This document shows positions 12,865 through 25,175 of a stretch of 64,000 nt of DNA, in pieces. The stretch covers positions 545,509-609,508 of the forward strand of contig CABFPE010000117.1 of assembly GCA_900660155.1 (NCBI GenBank), given 5' to 3'. The translations under genes and the position numbers were made by a program. The notes under the pieces were generated by a model, which saw only the letters and a list, made by a program, of their open reading frames with translations, was not told the origin of the DNA and did no database searches. Each line of letters begins with the position of its first letter. Positions within the stretch are counted from its first letter, which is position 1. Source of the DNA: Hofstenia miamia (Eukaryota > Xenacoelomorpha > Acoela > Hofsteniidae).

Positions 12865-13720
12865 GGGTGGTCAAGCGAACGCGTCAGTAATAAATCAGTT
12901 ATATTGAAAAATTAAAAAAAGTTAGCCTAAATTTGTTTTTTTCATTGGGTAACGTAATCTTGCGGATTATTGATTTTTCCCTTTAACTTCCAAATGAATG
13001 CTTACTTTTTGGAAGAGAGACGAATCCAAGGACGCAACATCTGCCGAGAACATATTATTCACAGATGATTGATATCTTAATAAGCAAAACATGCGATATT
13101 GGGGAACTGGTGAGCCATCTGATAGCATAAATCGCACACTTCAATCACCAAAAACTATTGCATGGTGTGGAATAACTTCCAGAACTGTTATCGCCCCATT
13201 CTTTTTCACGGATACTGTGAATTAAAGCAGTTATGTTGCTGTTAGATGAAAATGTATTGCCATCTTTAAAGAGAAAAAGAATCTTTAGCAAACTGACATT
13301 CATGCAAGACGGAGCTTCTCCTCACACCTCACACTTGGCCAAAATTATTTAACGATAAATTTTAAAAATCATTTTTAAAATTTGTGGCCTTCCCACTCAC
13401 CAGACCTTTAACCCCTGTGATTGGTTTTTGTGGGGTTATATAAAAACAAAGTTTATGCAAATATTTTGGAGCTGCAGAACTCTATTTGGTAATGTGTTTC
13501 CAGTATTGAAGAAAGCACTTTGCTTAAAGGGCATGAATATTTTTTGTCTAGTATTCAAGCTTGTAAAAATGTTAATGCCAATCATTTTGAATAAATTTTT
13601 TTTCAAAATCTTTAAATCCGGAGTATCACATAATCGTAAAATATATATTTGAATAGAATATTCACTTATATTAAATAGTTATAGGCATTTTATAACTGAC
13701 GCGTTCGCTTGTACACGCTG
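12865..13720 (+). mobile_element. Mariner/Tc1-superfamily element, degenerate transposase
   Basis: The ends carry inverted repeats: the 17-base core CAAGCGAACGCGTCAGT at about 12872-12888 has its exact complement at about 13696-13712; the outermost bases differ. TA dinucleotides border both sides. Inside, on the plus strand, frames give RYWGTGEPSDSINR and SPKTIAWCGITSRTVIAPFF near 13090-13210, FMQDGASPHTSHLAKI near 13300, and a CDWFLWGYIKTK stretch near 13415. These are the strand and second and third catalytic regions of the DDE/D transposase. At least three frameshifts make it non-functional. Confidence 0.75.
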
Positions 13721-13730
13721 TATATATATA

Positions 13731-14301
13731 TTAGGTTGTCGCATAAATTCGTTCGTTTTGATATATTTCTTTTTCGATTAAATGTCTTGTGTCTTTTTTG
13801 ATGGAAGAATTTTTCTATGACACTTTTATTCTTATTAATGTGTTTTTTCACCTAAACGGTTTTCCTCCCATTTTAGATGAAATGTCAAGTGGAAAAAAAA
13901 CTTCATTTCCGACATCTTCTATTTCAATTTAATCAACAAAAATGTGCAGCTGATGCAGCCAGGCAGATCTGCGAGGTTTATGGAGAGGAAGTTATAACTG
14001 TAAGAACTGCACAAAAATGGTTCAGTAAGTTCCGTGATGGGAACTTCAATCTGGAAGATGCATTTCGTTCAGGAAGACCATCAGATTTTGATGAAGAGAC
14101 CTTAAATCAACTGATTCACGAGGATCCTCGTCTATCCACAAGAGAGCTTGAACAAAAAATAGGATATGATCACGCAACTGTTGCTAGACATTTATATTAC
14201 ATATTGTTGATTAAATTTTTCTCTTAAATAAATAATAGATATTTGCATTTGACTTTTTTCGGTAAATATATAAAAACGAACGAACTTATGCGACAACCTA
14301 A
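13731..14301 (+). mobile_element. Internally deleted mariner with intact TIRs
   Basis: It starts TTAGGTTGTCGCATAAATTC and ends with the near-exact complement (a match of about 29 bases), with a TA target duplication on each side (13729-13730 and 14302-14303). At 571 bases it is less than half the size of a full mariner. It encodes only the N-terminal DNA-binding part of the transposase (see 13877-14227). It lies ten bases from the preceding element, the two separated only by TA repeats. Confidence 0.9.
13877..14227 (+). CDS. Mariner transposase N-terminal HTH domain, truncated
   Basis: A 116-residue open frame with an ATG start. It matches the paired helix-turn-helix region of Mos1/mauritiana-like mariner transposases: FRHLLFQFNQQKCAADAAR, the TAQKWFSKFRDGNFNLED recognition segment, SGRPSDFDEETL, then LSTRELEQKIGYDHATVARH. 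After this the frame runs into unrelated residues and stops. The whole DDD catalytic domain is deleted. The DNA-binding part is free of stops, so a protein that binds the terminal repeats without cutting could be made; expression is unknown. Confidence 0.8.
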   Translation: MKCQVEKKLHFRHLLFQFNQQKCAADAARQICEVYGEEVITVRTAQKWFSKFRDGNFNLEDAFRSGRPSDFDEETLNQLIHEDPRLSTRELEQKIGYDHATVARHLYYILLIKFFS

Positions 14302-14412
14302 TATATGCAAATGACTAGAAAACTACAATTGAATCCTTTACGATTAAACAATGGTATTGGGTAGGTGCTTGATATTATCGTGTTTATTACAAAGATTAAT
14401 TAAATTTCAGTC

Positions 14413-15515
14413 ATGCCTGCTGCTAGTGTCTCTCTTGCAGGCCTTAAGAATTTGTGTGATGCCCAATTTGCTTCTGTGATTGGTGCTTTAAAGAAAGACG
14501 ACATTATCTCTCTGCTTAGCAAAGCTGTCTTTCAATGTCAGCCCTTCCAATGTTGCCTTGTCATCCTCCATTACTAAATTAACCTCCAATGCCTCGTCCA
14601 CACAATCTCAAATGTTCTCATACAGTGGTTCCGCCTCACATAGCATTCCTAATTATCCCAATCATCCTGCCAAACGTTCTTCTTCTGGTGTTGCTCCCTC
14701 TCCTGTGCTTTCGTCTGCCCCTGATTAGTCTGTTCCGCCGCCATCATCGCCCTCATTACATCCTTAATACTAGTTCTTCCTATCAACTTCCTACTCTTCC
14801 GATTAGTTCTTTTCCTCATTCTCCTCGCAAAGCTCATGTCTATATTGGCCATTTCGCCAAATTTGTTTCTGCTTCTGATGTTGCTGATCACCTCAATTTC
14901 TCCTCACTCCAATTTGATGACGTGCTTCCCATTCCACCATGTACCTTCATCCCTGGTCTCCTCATTGCAGCTCTGGTTTCTCTTTTCTGCTCGCCAATAC
15001 TCAAAGTCTTGTCTCATTAAAGCTTCATCTCAGTTTTTCAACTTCTTGCAGTCTCCTGTTGACTTCATTTTCATTACTGATACGTTGCTTGTGCCTTCTG
15101 TTGCTGACAGTGTTGTGCTTACTAACTCCACAGTTAGAGTCTCTCACGTATGGATCGCTCTAATGGTCGTCATGATGGTGTTCTCATTGCCTTGCGTTGC
15201 CCCAACCTTAAAATCCACCCTTCTCCTTTGATACTTTTTCCTTTGATTTCTACCTTCCTAATGTTTGCTGGAATGCACTTGACTAATGACGTCTATGAAT
15301 CTGCTGAACATCTTGCTTCCTGAACAACTTGTATGTTCCCCTACTTCTGCTCCTCCCTCCTTGACTTGGTTTTGTGCTCTCACCCTTATCTCTTTTTTTC
15401 ACCTCTGGGGTCCCTGTTCCGGTTAAGCTGTCTGATCACTCATTTGTTCGCTTCAACCGGGAGGTCAATTCTATTACCCCATCTGCTCCTCAATATGCTT
15501 GATCCAACAGTAACT
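14413..15515 (+). pseudogene. LINE ORF1 end and endonuclease domain, decayed
   Basis: An ATG at 14413 opens a frame (SVSLAGLKNLCDAQFASVIG) that breaks after about 40 codons. Other frames continue: KAHVYIGHFAKFVSASDVAD near 14830, resembling an RNA-recognition-motif strand and helix of LINE ORF1 proteins, then the ORF2 endonuclease: LLANTQSLVS near 14990, DFIFITDTLLVPSVADS near 15060, a GRHDGVLIAL stretch near 15170, LDLVLCS near 15340 and KLSDHSFVRF near 15430. The SDH motif is the conserved end of apurinic-type endonucleases. The sequence stops being recognisable near 15515, so the reverse transcriptase is missing. It may be the same family as the 3' end at 12007-12430. Confidence 0.65.
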
Positions 15516-16291
15516 TTAAATCTTTCCAGATTTTATAAAAGCAATATCCTTTTGTCGAATATTAGGAAATTGGTGAATCATGGAACTTGGCCACATCTAT
15601 TGATAATTTTTAGTCAGTTTGAGGTAAATCAATTTTTTAAGAAACCATTAAATTTATCCGGGATCTAATGTTCAGGTAATAAGTGGCAACAAACTCGTCT
15701 AAATTTTCGTGTCAGATCATGAACTAGGGATGAAAAATGAAAAAGGCGTTCACAGATATCTAAAATTCGTCAGTTTTAAGAGTTGAAACATAAAAAATGT
15801 CTTGCTTGCTTAAGGTCACGTACAAACGATACAAATTTTGTTGCTATACTAATGCTGCTTTGACGGCATTCAAAATAATTTAAAATCACAAAAACAATTG
15901 GTTTGACAACAAACGTAATTGCTTGCTCGAAGCATAAATATTAGGGAATCAGTGGAGCAATCTTAAGAAATAACGATTACCATTGGGTAAAAAACAATGA
16001 GAAATACAATAAAAAACAAAAAGGTTAAGAAATTGTTGATATAGACCGATACCCAAGCATAATTCACAAAATTCATACCACACGGAAGATATTTAAGAAA
16101 AATAAAGTATAAAAGTATGAGTTGATAAAAAAAGATTTACTTTACAATTTCTAATTATAAAAGTATATGAACGGAAATCCATAAATTTATAGGTCAAAAC
16201 TAGTTTTCGGTAAACAAATTTAAAGCAGAATAAACTGTTTTTTAGTCTTAAAACATACCACATTTTACAAAAATTATATATATATATATAT
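15516..16291. other. Non-coding, nothing recognised
   Basis: AT-rich with no supported frame. A (TA)n run at 16276-16293 borders the Tc1 element on its right. Confidence 0.4.
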
Positions 16292-16884
16292 AAGGTATAA
16301 ATGTACATATTTCACTTACTATGTACGTACGTCATTTCAAACTCACTACTTGATACAATGAGAGCAGGTAACTATCTGAATGTGTTGAAAGACCGTTTAA
16401 AACCAATGATGAACATACGCCGTACCACAATTTTTATGCATGATGGAGCACCCTGCCACAACGCGAAGGTGGTCAGAGAATGGTTGACCTCTCAAGATAT
16501 TGAGATTCTTGGTCCGTGGCCCGGAAACAGCCCAGACTTAAACCCAATAGAAAATCTTTGGTCTATTCTCAAGACCAAAGTGTCTGCCCATAAACCAACT
16601 AGTTTGGATGACCTGAAACAGATAATACGACGAGTGTGGTGCACGGAGATCACCCCAGAAGTGTGCAAAAAACTAGTAGCCAGCATGCCCCAGAGACTTA
16701 GAATGGTGATCCAAAATCGTGGAAAACATACTAGATACTGATTTGGTGTTTCTCTAAGCTATTCTCTAGGATAATCCAAGCTATTTGAACTATTTGTACT
16801 CTGTGTAATGCTTTTTATATACACTTTTACATTGATTATATTGTTTAATTTACATTTATACCAGACTTTTGGCCACAGCTGTAT
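16292..16884 (+). mobile_element. 5'-truncated Tc1 element, copy 1
   Basis: The 3' end is complete: CCAGACTTTTGGCCACAGCTG ending near 16881 is a typical Tc1 terminal repeat, followed by TA. On the left only the inner part of the inverted repeat survives (GGTATAAATGTA at about 16294), and the outer part is replaced by (TA)n. The N-terminal half of the transposase is missing. A second copy of the same family lies at 26068-26511. Confidence 0.8.
16358..16741 (+). CDS. Tc1-family transposase, C-terminal catalytic half
   Basis: The 128 residues from the ATG at 16358 cover the second and third catalytic acids of a DD34E transposase: FMHDGAPCHNAKVVREWL carries the second Asp, and NSPDLNPIENLWSILK, 34 residues later, carries the Glu. 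The C-terminus (ASMPQRLRMVIQNRGKHTRY) is the usual Tc1 ending. The first catalytic Asp and the DNA-binding domains are absent, so it cannot transpose on its own. The open frame is free of stops and nearly identical to the copy at 26069-26371, showing recent activity of the family. Confidence 0.85.
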   Translation: MRAGNYLNVLKDRLKPMMNIRRTTIFMHDGAPCHNAKVVREWLTSQDIEILGPWPGNSPDLNPIENLWSILKTKVSAHKPTSLDDLKQIIRRVWCTEITPEVCKKLVASMPQRLRMVIQNRGKHTRY

Positions 16885-16889
16885 ATATA

Positions 16890-17639
16890 TGTATTAAGGA
16901 AAATTATTTTTTGGTCTTAATATATGGTGACATATAATACATGCACTTATAATGATAATAAAATTAAAGAACTCCATATACAGTTCTAAACAATCAATTT
17001 TAAAAAAATTTACTAAGCATTTTTATTTACATTTACATTAATTTTAAGGCACGCAAAGGCATAAAGAAACGAATATCTTATCTATTTTAATTGTTTCAAA
17101 GAAATAAATCATAATTATTGAACGAGAGCTAGATTCAAAAAATTACTCCAGCAATGCAATTCTCCAAATTCATTCTATTCAAATTGGAGGTAGCAACTAA
17201 GTTAATTACATGAAATAAAAATGGCAAATGGTAGTTCTTCAGCGATATCTAGCTATAAGAATAACATCAAACAAGCATTCATTAATATATTCTTAAGAGT
17301 TTTTTAATTTCAAATTTTGAAGTTACATATTTTTATCAAATCATAATTTTATACGTTATCTTTCTCAAATAGTACTTGTACCATAAAATACTGAGTTAAA
17401 AAGGTGTTTTCCATCTAATGAAGCCAAAATGATAAAAAACAAAATTGGTACTGTTGAGCCAAATTTTGATCCTGTTTTGTCCTAGAACGGATTTGCTACT
17501 ACAATAAACTGATCTAATTAATTCGTATAGAACTGTTAAAAATCCTGGCATGACATTTGAGAAAAGGCGCCAACGTATACACAATATATAATAACAAACT
17601 GGCGAAGATATAGAATAAGGAGCACGAGGAACACGCGAA

Positions 17640-17686
<47 letters not shown>

Positions 17687-17743
17687 AAGCTACTACATTA
17701 AATGCTATGCTGCATATGTAGTGATTGACTAAAACAAATGCGT
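16890..17743. other. Non-coding with a (TA)20 tract
   Basis: No gene recognised. A long TA dinucleotide run occupies about 17644-17683, some 60 bases before recognisable Tc1 coding sequence begins. Confidence 0.6.
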
Positions 17744-18165
17744 CAAGCATCTCATATGAGCAGAGCATTGATGCAACGTTCTCGAGTGGCATTCAGCTCC
17801 TCCTGATTTAAATCCAATAGAAGACATATGGTAATTAATAGAACAGGCATCTTCGTATAGTGAGAATCAAGAGAGAAAACACAAGATCTGGTTGCACGCA
17901 GTTTATAAATGTTGGGAACTGTGATGATGAAATTCAAAATATGTGCAAGATATCGATGAATTCCATGCCTGGAAGAGTTGAAGCTTGTATTCAAATTAAG
18001 CGTGGTTCTTCAAAATATTGACCAAAATAGCTTAATTAACATTTCTGGTTTTTTTGCAAAAATTTATTACAACATATATTTGCTTAGCATTTGTACAATT
18101 TATTTACAATTAAAAAATTACTATGGTAATAATAGTTTTCAAACTTTTGGTCGCGTACTATATTA

Positions 18166-18166
<1 letters not shown>
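17744..18166 (+). pseudogene. Tc1-like transposase 3' relic
   Basis: The plus-strand frame gives EWHSAPPDLNPIEDIW (third catalytic region, Glu preserved) then a stop, and further on SMNSMPGRVEACIQIKRG, the C-terminal signature of Tc1 transposases, with a stop at about 18019. The 3' flank ends in CAAACTTTTGGTCGCGTACT near 18157, a typical Tc1-type terminal repeat, and then runs into (TA)n at 18166-18202. The family differs from the copies at 16.3 and 26.1 kb. The 5' half is lost. Confidence 0.65.

Positions 18167-18202
<36 letters not shown>
18166..18202. repeat. (TA)n tract
   Basis: A TA dinucleotide run immediately after the Tc1-type terminal repeat. Confidence 0.85.
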
Positions 18203-18205
<3 letters not shown>

Positions 18206-21200
18206 ATGGGTATATCTGACTCTAAATATAAAGTACGTATTTAGCTCCAATTAAAAATTTTAATGTACAGAAAAAAAATTTAACTCAGATATGTTCAAAA
18301 TTTTCTGTGGTGCATTTGCATCCCATTGTAGTTCTGAATGTCTTCTAAAAGTCAAGTCAAATGACGAATTCCCAATCATTGTTGAAGACAATAGATCAAA
18401 CTACAGAAATGATGTTTTAAAGAATGATGCCAGAAAATATTGAATACGTAAAGGTGATTTCTGTTACACGAAATTTTTGTTACCAACCTTTGACTGCCTC
18501 CAGAATTTTTTTAGCAGAGCTGATTTCACCTTTTAGTGATTTCAGGGAACAGCTCATTCCTATTAATACAGAAGAATAACTTTTTCTAAATGTTAACTGA
18601 AACTCAGGTTGTTACATTTAGTAAATTTATTATGCAAATTATCCTGATTCCAGAAATAGTTTTTAGATGATTTCCAACCCAAGCACTTGTTGGTGAAAAA
18701 GTGGGGATATTGAATCATGTTTCCGTCACATTTTTGAATATATTTGGAAAAACTAAACCTTTTCATTCTACTAGTAGAATTCAATGTCCCGCTTTGTTCT
18801 CACTGTGTAAACAACAATATGACTGTAGTTAGAAATATGTGCTTCCACTAACTAATGTTGCAAAACAAATATACTTTATTACAAGAAATTCACTTTAAAA
18901 TTTATTTAGTGTGAGTAAAGAATGCTTCACTACTTCCACTAAGCCTAGTGCTGTTCACAAAAAAACGAAGGACTTTTCCCACCAACATTGCTGGTGTTTT
19001 TTTCCACAAATAATTGCTCAAAACTGGCTCAATTGGATTATTAATTCCACTTACTACATCTTACATAGGTACAAAATAGAAACTTTCTATATTCACTGCA
19101 AATCGATTTTTCAATGTATATATTGGGACAAAACATGTTTTATGTAAACGAAATAGTATTTGATAATAATACATCAAATTTCACTTACTAACTACAATAT
19201 TTGCGGTATCATTAAGATTAGTTTCATCGCAGATGTGCTTTGCTACATTTTGAGGTGGGAGTGGGCTAAATCATTTATAACTATGGAAGCTATTCCATAC
19301 TTTCACAAACTTATTGAAATATTATACTATATAATTGACAATAAATGATGACCACATTCATCCATAAGATGTTCAAGAGAACACCGGACCCGCCGTTAAC
19401 TGCAACAGTTTTTCTTATGCACGGACTTTCAATTTACAACAACTAATGAATTAATTACTCTAAACTGTAACACACATAACAAAAATCAATTGTATTTGGT
19501 AGGTTTTCTACTTTGCACCTAACAGCCGACTTCATTTGCATATGATGGTTTTGGTAGCAGTTTTACTAAAAGATGAAGATAGATTCTTTTGTATTAGGGA
19601 TTCAGGCAGAAATTTAGTACTAAAGTCCTCTCAACAACAGCTAATTTCTTTAAGATTTATTATATTTGCAATCTCATTTAAGGTATATTAAAATATTTAT
19701 TGAAAGTTTTTAAATTTATTAGGAATATACTTGATAAATTTACTTATATTTAATTTTTTTAACAATCTTCTAACATTTTTTTAAGAATTGGTAAAAACAA
19801 TGTTGAGTTTAAATTTTTTGTCATCAGAATCTGTTTTGATCATGAATCAATGCATAAATGCAATAGTTCTCTTTTCCGTCTAGTCATGGTGTATTGATAT
19901 CAGAAGGCTTTTTTTCAGGGAAAAGGGCGTCAAAATCATTCAGCAAATTTTTGGTTTTGGTTTTGGAAAAACTGACTTATTTCTTTTAAGCTAGAACTAC
20001 TAGTTTATTCAAATGTATATCCCAGTTTTAGCAATGTGTTATAATTTTTAGAAAGTATTATTAATAATTAGAAAATCAGAATAGACAAATATTAGAAACT
20101 ATACAAACAAACTGTTGAATTAAAAATTTACAAAGTTCGTTTAAATTTTATATGAGTGAATTTTAAATAAACGAAGAAATTTAGACTTCCCATTGAAGCA
20201 TGTAGATCAAGAAACAACAAGAAAGCATTACAAGTCAAAGAAACTGCAGATTACAGAACTTCATTATTTGATTGGATTGGGTAGACAGAAAAATCTATCC
20301 AATTCACAAGCTGGTTTTTTCCAAATTTTATAATCTTGAATCAATGTACGCCATTATTTTAGATGAATAAATACCTAAATATGATTTCTAGTTGTACAGC
20401 TTTTTCAAATTTTGTTATTTTTAAAGCAATGCATTCAATACTTAATTTATAAAAATCTTCATTGTGATTCTTAAATATGTATGTAAATTGATTGCAAACA
20501 TTTGTGTACTATATAAAATTTTTGTGAATCTAAATTTGATTTATGTTTATGTTATGTAGTATAAATGGCCAGTGCTGCTTACTAAAATTTATTTTACACC
20601 TCCTTTGAGTTGGATATATTTCGAATAAAATTTGCTGGACAGTGTGCTGTAGAACATTTCGAATTCCACAAATTTAAGGCATTCTTCGCATTTTCCACTT
20701 TTTTGCATCTATACCAAATTTTCACAATGTAATGTCTGACTTTGTTACTAGGCACTCATTTCAACTACAATAGTTGAAAATGACCAATTTATACTTTATA
20801 TAATTTAAAGTGCAGTAAATATTTCATTCCAAATATTATTTATAATTTTGAAACTAATCTGGACCATCTTTTGACGAGTGGTCTGAGGACAAAGAGTTCG
20901 TGTCCCAGCCGAATTTAAAGCTACAGACCTAAATGAGAAGTCGATCCAAGTGAGTTTTGATCTTGCAGTTTAAATCCAATAAACTAAAACACTAAAAAAC
21001 TTTAGTCTGAACCTTAGGAAGTGAAAATCAAGAAATATTAAATTCATTCATAAATTAGATTTGTTTAATTTTCCTAATTAGAAATCATATTTTTAGGTTT
21101 CTTGAGCTTATTCTATTGGTTTTTATAAACTTTTACAAAGTACGAATCGATTAGCTATTTACATTTATAAAACTGTAGTTATTTTGATATTTTTAATATC

Positions 21201-21709
21201 AATTTAGCCATACTGTTTGTATTTATTGGAGTGATAGTCTATAATTAAGTTATTTACATAATCTTTAACTATTGTAGTATATCACAAATGCAAGCTTAAA
21301 GAGTTCTGACTGTTAGGATTGCATTGAAGCCCGATTCCCAGTTTCCTGATTTCAAACTTGTATCCTAACTCTGAAGTCTAGATGTTTTTAACAACTTTAA
21401 GCTTGCAGATCGTTCAAAGTTTTGAAAAGAACTTCTCCTTAACTAAAGTAGGAAACAGCTAGTTCTTACCTTTCAAGTTTTATCTTTATGTTAGTCCAGT
21501 ATTAAGCATTGCAAGTATTGATGTCCTTCATTAAAGGAAAACATGTTTTCGTCGAGGACTAATGTTAACCAGTGCCATCACGGTATCACTCAAGAAAACT
21601 TCACTTGAAGCATCAAATGTGCATGCTTTTAAAGTATAGAATGCTCAATTATTTTACCTAACAATATTATATTTAATATACCATGACACACAAATATGGC
21701 AATGCAACC

Positions 21710-21710
<1 letters not shown>
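18203..21710. other. Intergenic, no gene recognised
   Basis: 3.5 kb of AT-rich sequence with only short, compositionally random frames on both strands. I see no terminal repeats, microsatellites or protein motifs I can name. Confidence 0.4.

Positions 21711-21757
<47 letters not shown>
21711..21757. repeat. (AAT)n microsatellite, 3' tail of the minus-strand LINE
   Basis: About 15 AAT units. On the minus strand this is an (ATT)n run at the 3' end of the LINE at 21.7-25.8 kb, the same tail as that of the LINE fragment ending at 12430. Confidence 0.8.
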
Positions 21758-21829
21758 TAATTAAGCTTACAATACAGTAAATTACACTACAAACTACAAA
21801 AATAAAAAATAAAAATGATTAATAACATT

Positions 21830-22117
21830 AGTAATAAGTTTATATTTAAACGCTTTCTTGTATATGTTGTTCAGTTTAGCTAAAGATGTTTCTGATTCAC
21901 CTGCATATACTTGTATACCGTAAACTTGAATTGTTTTAGTGGATGTTTTTGAGAATATTCAATGTGTTGATGTAATGCTTTGTCTTTTGCGTTAATGATT
22001 ATAAAAATATTTAATTTTTTAGTAATAAGTTTATATTTAAACGCTTTCTTGTATATGTTGTTCAGTTTAGCTAAAGATGTTTCTGATTCACCTGCATATA
22101 CTTGTATACCGTAAACT
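21830..22117 (-). repeat. 98-base duplicated LINE segment with spacer
   Basis: 21830-21927 and 22020-22117 are the same sequence (the ORF2 C-terminal segment reading VYGIQVYAGESETSLAKL), separated by 92 unrelated bases. The second copy is out of frame. Probably a local duplication near the 3' end of the LINE. Confidence 0.8.
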
Positions 22118-24299
22118 ATAATAGAATTAACTAGAAAATTAAATAAAATTTCAGTTTTATCTTGATTTAAAAATCTTTTATACTTTTAATATTATATAGA
22201 AATTTCTCATTGATCTTTTATGAACTTGAGCAATATGTTTTTTTAAATGAAAGCTTGTTATTTATGATAAATCCGAGATATTTCATTGTTGTTATGGAGG
22301 AATAGCAATCAATTTTAGATATATTATCAACAAATTTTCTCTTCAATGGTATAATCATTTCCAGCCACTTTCTATAATTAATTTCAAATTTGTTTTCTTC
22401 ATACCAAGATTTGATCTTATCATTAATTAAATGTGTTAAGTCTAAATTTTCAAGAGTTGGAAGACAAATCAGTGTATCATCAGCATATTTAATAATAGAA
22501 CCATTTGTAATATTTAAAGAGTCACAATCAATACATATATTGAACAGAAATGGGCCACAAAGGGAGCCTTGAGGAACACCTTTGTTGATCTTTTCCATAT
22601 CCGAAAGTCTGTTATTATATTTAACCATTTGTTGTCTATTCCCAATAAAACTATCAAGCCAATTAATGATGTACGGATTTAAATGTGTTATATTGTTTAA
22701 TTTTTCAAATAAAATGTAGTGATTTACATTGTCAAAGGCTTTCTTGATATCAAGGCTGATTAATCTTACATAATCATAATTTTCATTTTTGTATGACAGA
22801 ATTCTATTTTGCAGTTCAATAACAGCATTTGTTGTTGTTCCATTTGTTCGGAATCCATGCTGATTTATATTTAAATGATTATTGTAGATATCTTTGATGT
22901 GAAAATTAAATACAAGTTTTTCAAAAGTTCTTGACAATATTGAAGTGATGCTAATTGGTCTTAAATTATATAGTTTTGCCGGTTGTGATTTTGGAATTGG
23001 TATTATTATAGAAGTTTTCCAAATTTTCGGGAATTTAGCAGTTCTTAGCGATTCCGTAAATATATAATGAACTATTGGTGTAATTATATACGAAAATTTT
23101 TTAATAAACCAATATGATATTCCGTCGTATCCTGTTGATGTTTTTTTGACACTTTTCAATGCATGATATACTTGATGCATTGTTAGGGTTGGAATCTCTT
23201 CACTATCTATACTAGGAGTTCTAGGTTGTTTGTAATTCAAATCATTTGATATATTAGTAAACATTTTGTTGATTTCATTTGCATCAAATTCTTTATTCAT
23301 CTTTGATAGTGTATTGCGTCCCATAAGTTGATTTACAGAAGCCCACCATTTTTTTGGATTTTTCCTTGAAATACTTCTTTTAATTTCTTTATTAATTCTT
23401 TCAAACATTTCATTTGCTCTATGAAATTGTTTTTTACGCATTAATTTCTTCTTTTTTCTCAATAAATATTTAATTTGAGGAGTCATGAAAATTGGATCCT
23501 TGTTTGTCATTTTAACATTAATGATTGGACATGCTCTGTCAATGCAACTCTTGATTGTCTTACAAAATAATGCAGTCCCTTCATCAATATCGTATCGTAT
23601 GATTTCTTCAAATTCTTCAAAATTTATATTATTCATTAAACAGTTTAGTTTTTCAATATTTTTTCCATTAATAATTTGAAATGGAATTGTCACTTTTTCT
23701 ATACCTGTTATAAGTGAAGGTTCTGCTATTAATCCAAGATGATCTGTAGAAACCCCAGCTTGAAATGTATAACAATTTTTATATAAATTAGGATGAGAGG
23801 TTATAACGTTATCTAGGTTTCTTAATTTTCTTGTATTTTTATGATTGAGTTTTGTCATACATATAGAACTTGACAGCTCATCAACATTGAGATCATTAAA
23901 GTCACCACCAATAATAAAAAATAATGCCTGGTTACTTAAAATTAAATTTTCGATGCAATCAGAGATAAAATCTCGCACTTCACTTTTCTTAGCAACCGTT
24001 AAATTTGCGGGATTATACAATCCGGCAATATACATTAACTTCTTATTAAACAGTATTTTAATCCACAATAATTCTATATTAATTGCTTCAGTAAATATTA
24101 CGAGATTACTTTCAATATTGCTTTTAACATAAATACATACACCACCACCTCTGTGCCTTTTATTCGAAATTTCCCGATCTTTTCTAAAACAAAAATATCC
24201 AGCCAGTTGAGGATAACTTTCCGATATTTCACAATCAAACCAAGTTTCACTAACTATGCAGACATCTATTTCATATTTGAGAATATCAATTAATAAAAA
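21960..24299 (-). pseudogene. LINE ORF2: endonuclease and reverse transcriptase
   Basis: The frame is open from 24299 to 22218. It begins in the endonuclease (VCIVSETWFDCEISES, then RGGGVCIYVKS, then FIIGGDFNDLN with catalytic Asp and Asn, then STDHLGL). The reverse transcriptase follows: WKTSIIIPIPKS, RPISITSILSRTFEK, QHGFRTNGTTT, SLDIKKAFDNVNH, KGVPQGSLCGPFLFN and the active-site KYADDT near 22490. It ends with MKYLGFIINNKLSFKK. A frameshift in a run of seven A near 22240 interrupts it; the C-terminal domain (FLNQDKTEILFNFL, then VYGIQVYAGE) continues in another frame to about 21960. Apart from that single frameshift the ORF is well preserved. The 5' end of ORF2 (PRILVLNCRSLRNIKD) lies detached at 24431-24570. 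Confidence 0.88.
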
Positions 24300-24300
24300 A

Positions 24301-25175
24301 TGTGTTAAGTCTAAATTTTCAAGAGTTGGAAGACAAATCAGTGTATCATCAGCATATTTAATAATAGAACCATTTGTAATATTTAAAGAGTCACAATCAA
24401 TACATATATTGAACAGAAATGGGCCACAAAGAAATCTTTTATGTTTCTTAGAGATCTACAATTAAGAACTAAAATCCTTGGAGCTTCTAGTTTTAACGAA
24501 GGTGAATAATTATAAATAGTGTTTGTTTGACATACCTCACTTGGTATGATTGGAGTTGCGAAATTGCTTAAAGGAACACCTTTGTTGATCTTTTCCATAT
24601 CCGAAAGTCTGTTATTATATTTAACCATTTGTACGGATTTAAATGTGTTATTGTTTAATTTTCCAAATAAAATATAGTGATTTACATTGTTTTTCTTTAT
24701 ATCAAGGCTGATTAATCTTACATAATCATAATTTTCATTTTTGTATAATATTAGACAAATAAATAGGACAATCTTTCGAAAAAGTAGAATGATTACATTT
24801 CTCAGGGTATGAAGTACTGCAATTTACACTTTTATATTTACAAGGATTGTTTTTATTTGGACAATTTGTAATATGTTCTTGACAATATTGAAGTGATGCT
24901 AATTGGTCTTAAATTATGTAGTTTTGCCGGTTGTGGTTTTGGAATTCTTTATTCATTTTTGATAGTGTATTGCGTTCCATAAGTTGATTTACAGAAGCCC
25001 ACCATTTTTTCGATGTTTCTTTTAATTTCTTTATTCATTCTTTCAAACATTTCATTTGCTCTATGAAATTGTTTTTTGCGCATTAATTTCTTTTTTCTTA
25101 ATAAATATTTAATTTGAGAAGTCATGAAAATTGGATCCTTGTTTGTCATTTTAACATTAATATTGGACATGCTCT
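24301..25175 (-). repeat. Interleaved blocks of two LINE copies
   Basis: In minus-strand order: 25175-24955 is the ORF2 linker (KMTNKDPIFMTSQIKYLL); 24950-24877 is RT near LRPISITSILSRT; 24876-24743 is an ORF1 Cys-rich knuckle (NHPEKCNHSTF-like spacing, ending FSKDCPIYL); 24740-24583 is RT up to MEKINKGVP with two deletions; 24570-24431 is the start of ORF2 (LEAPRILVLNCRSLRNIKDF); 24430-24301 repeats 22561-22432 base for base and covers the RT YADD region. The knuckle and ORF2-start blocks belong with the intact element on either side; the other four form a second, collapsed copy. Confidence 0.8.
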
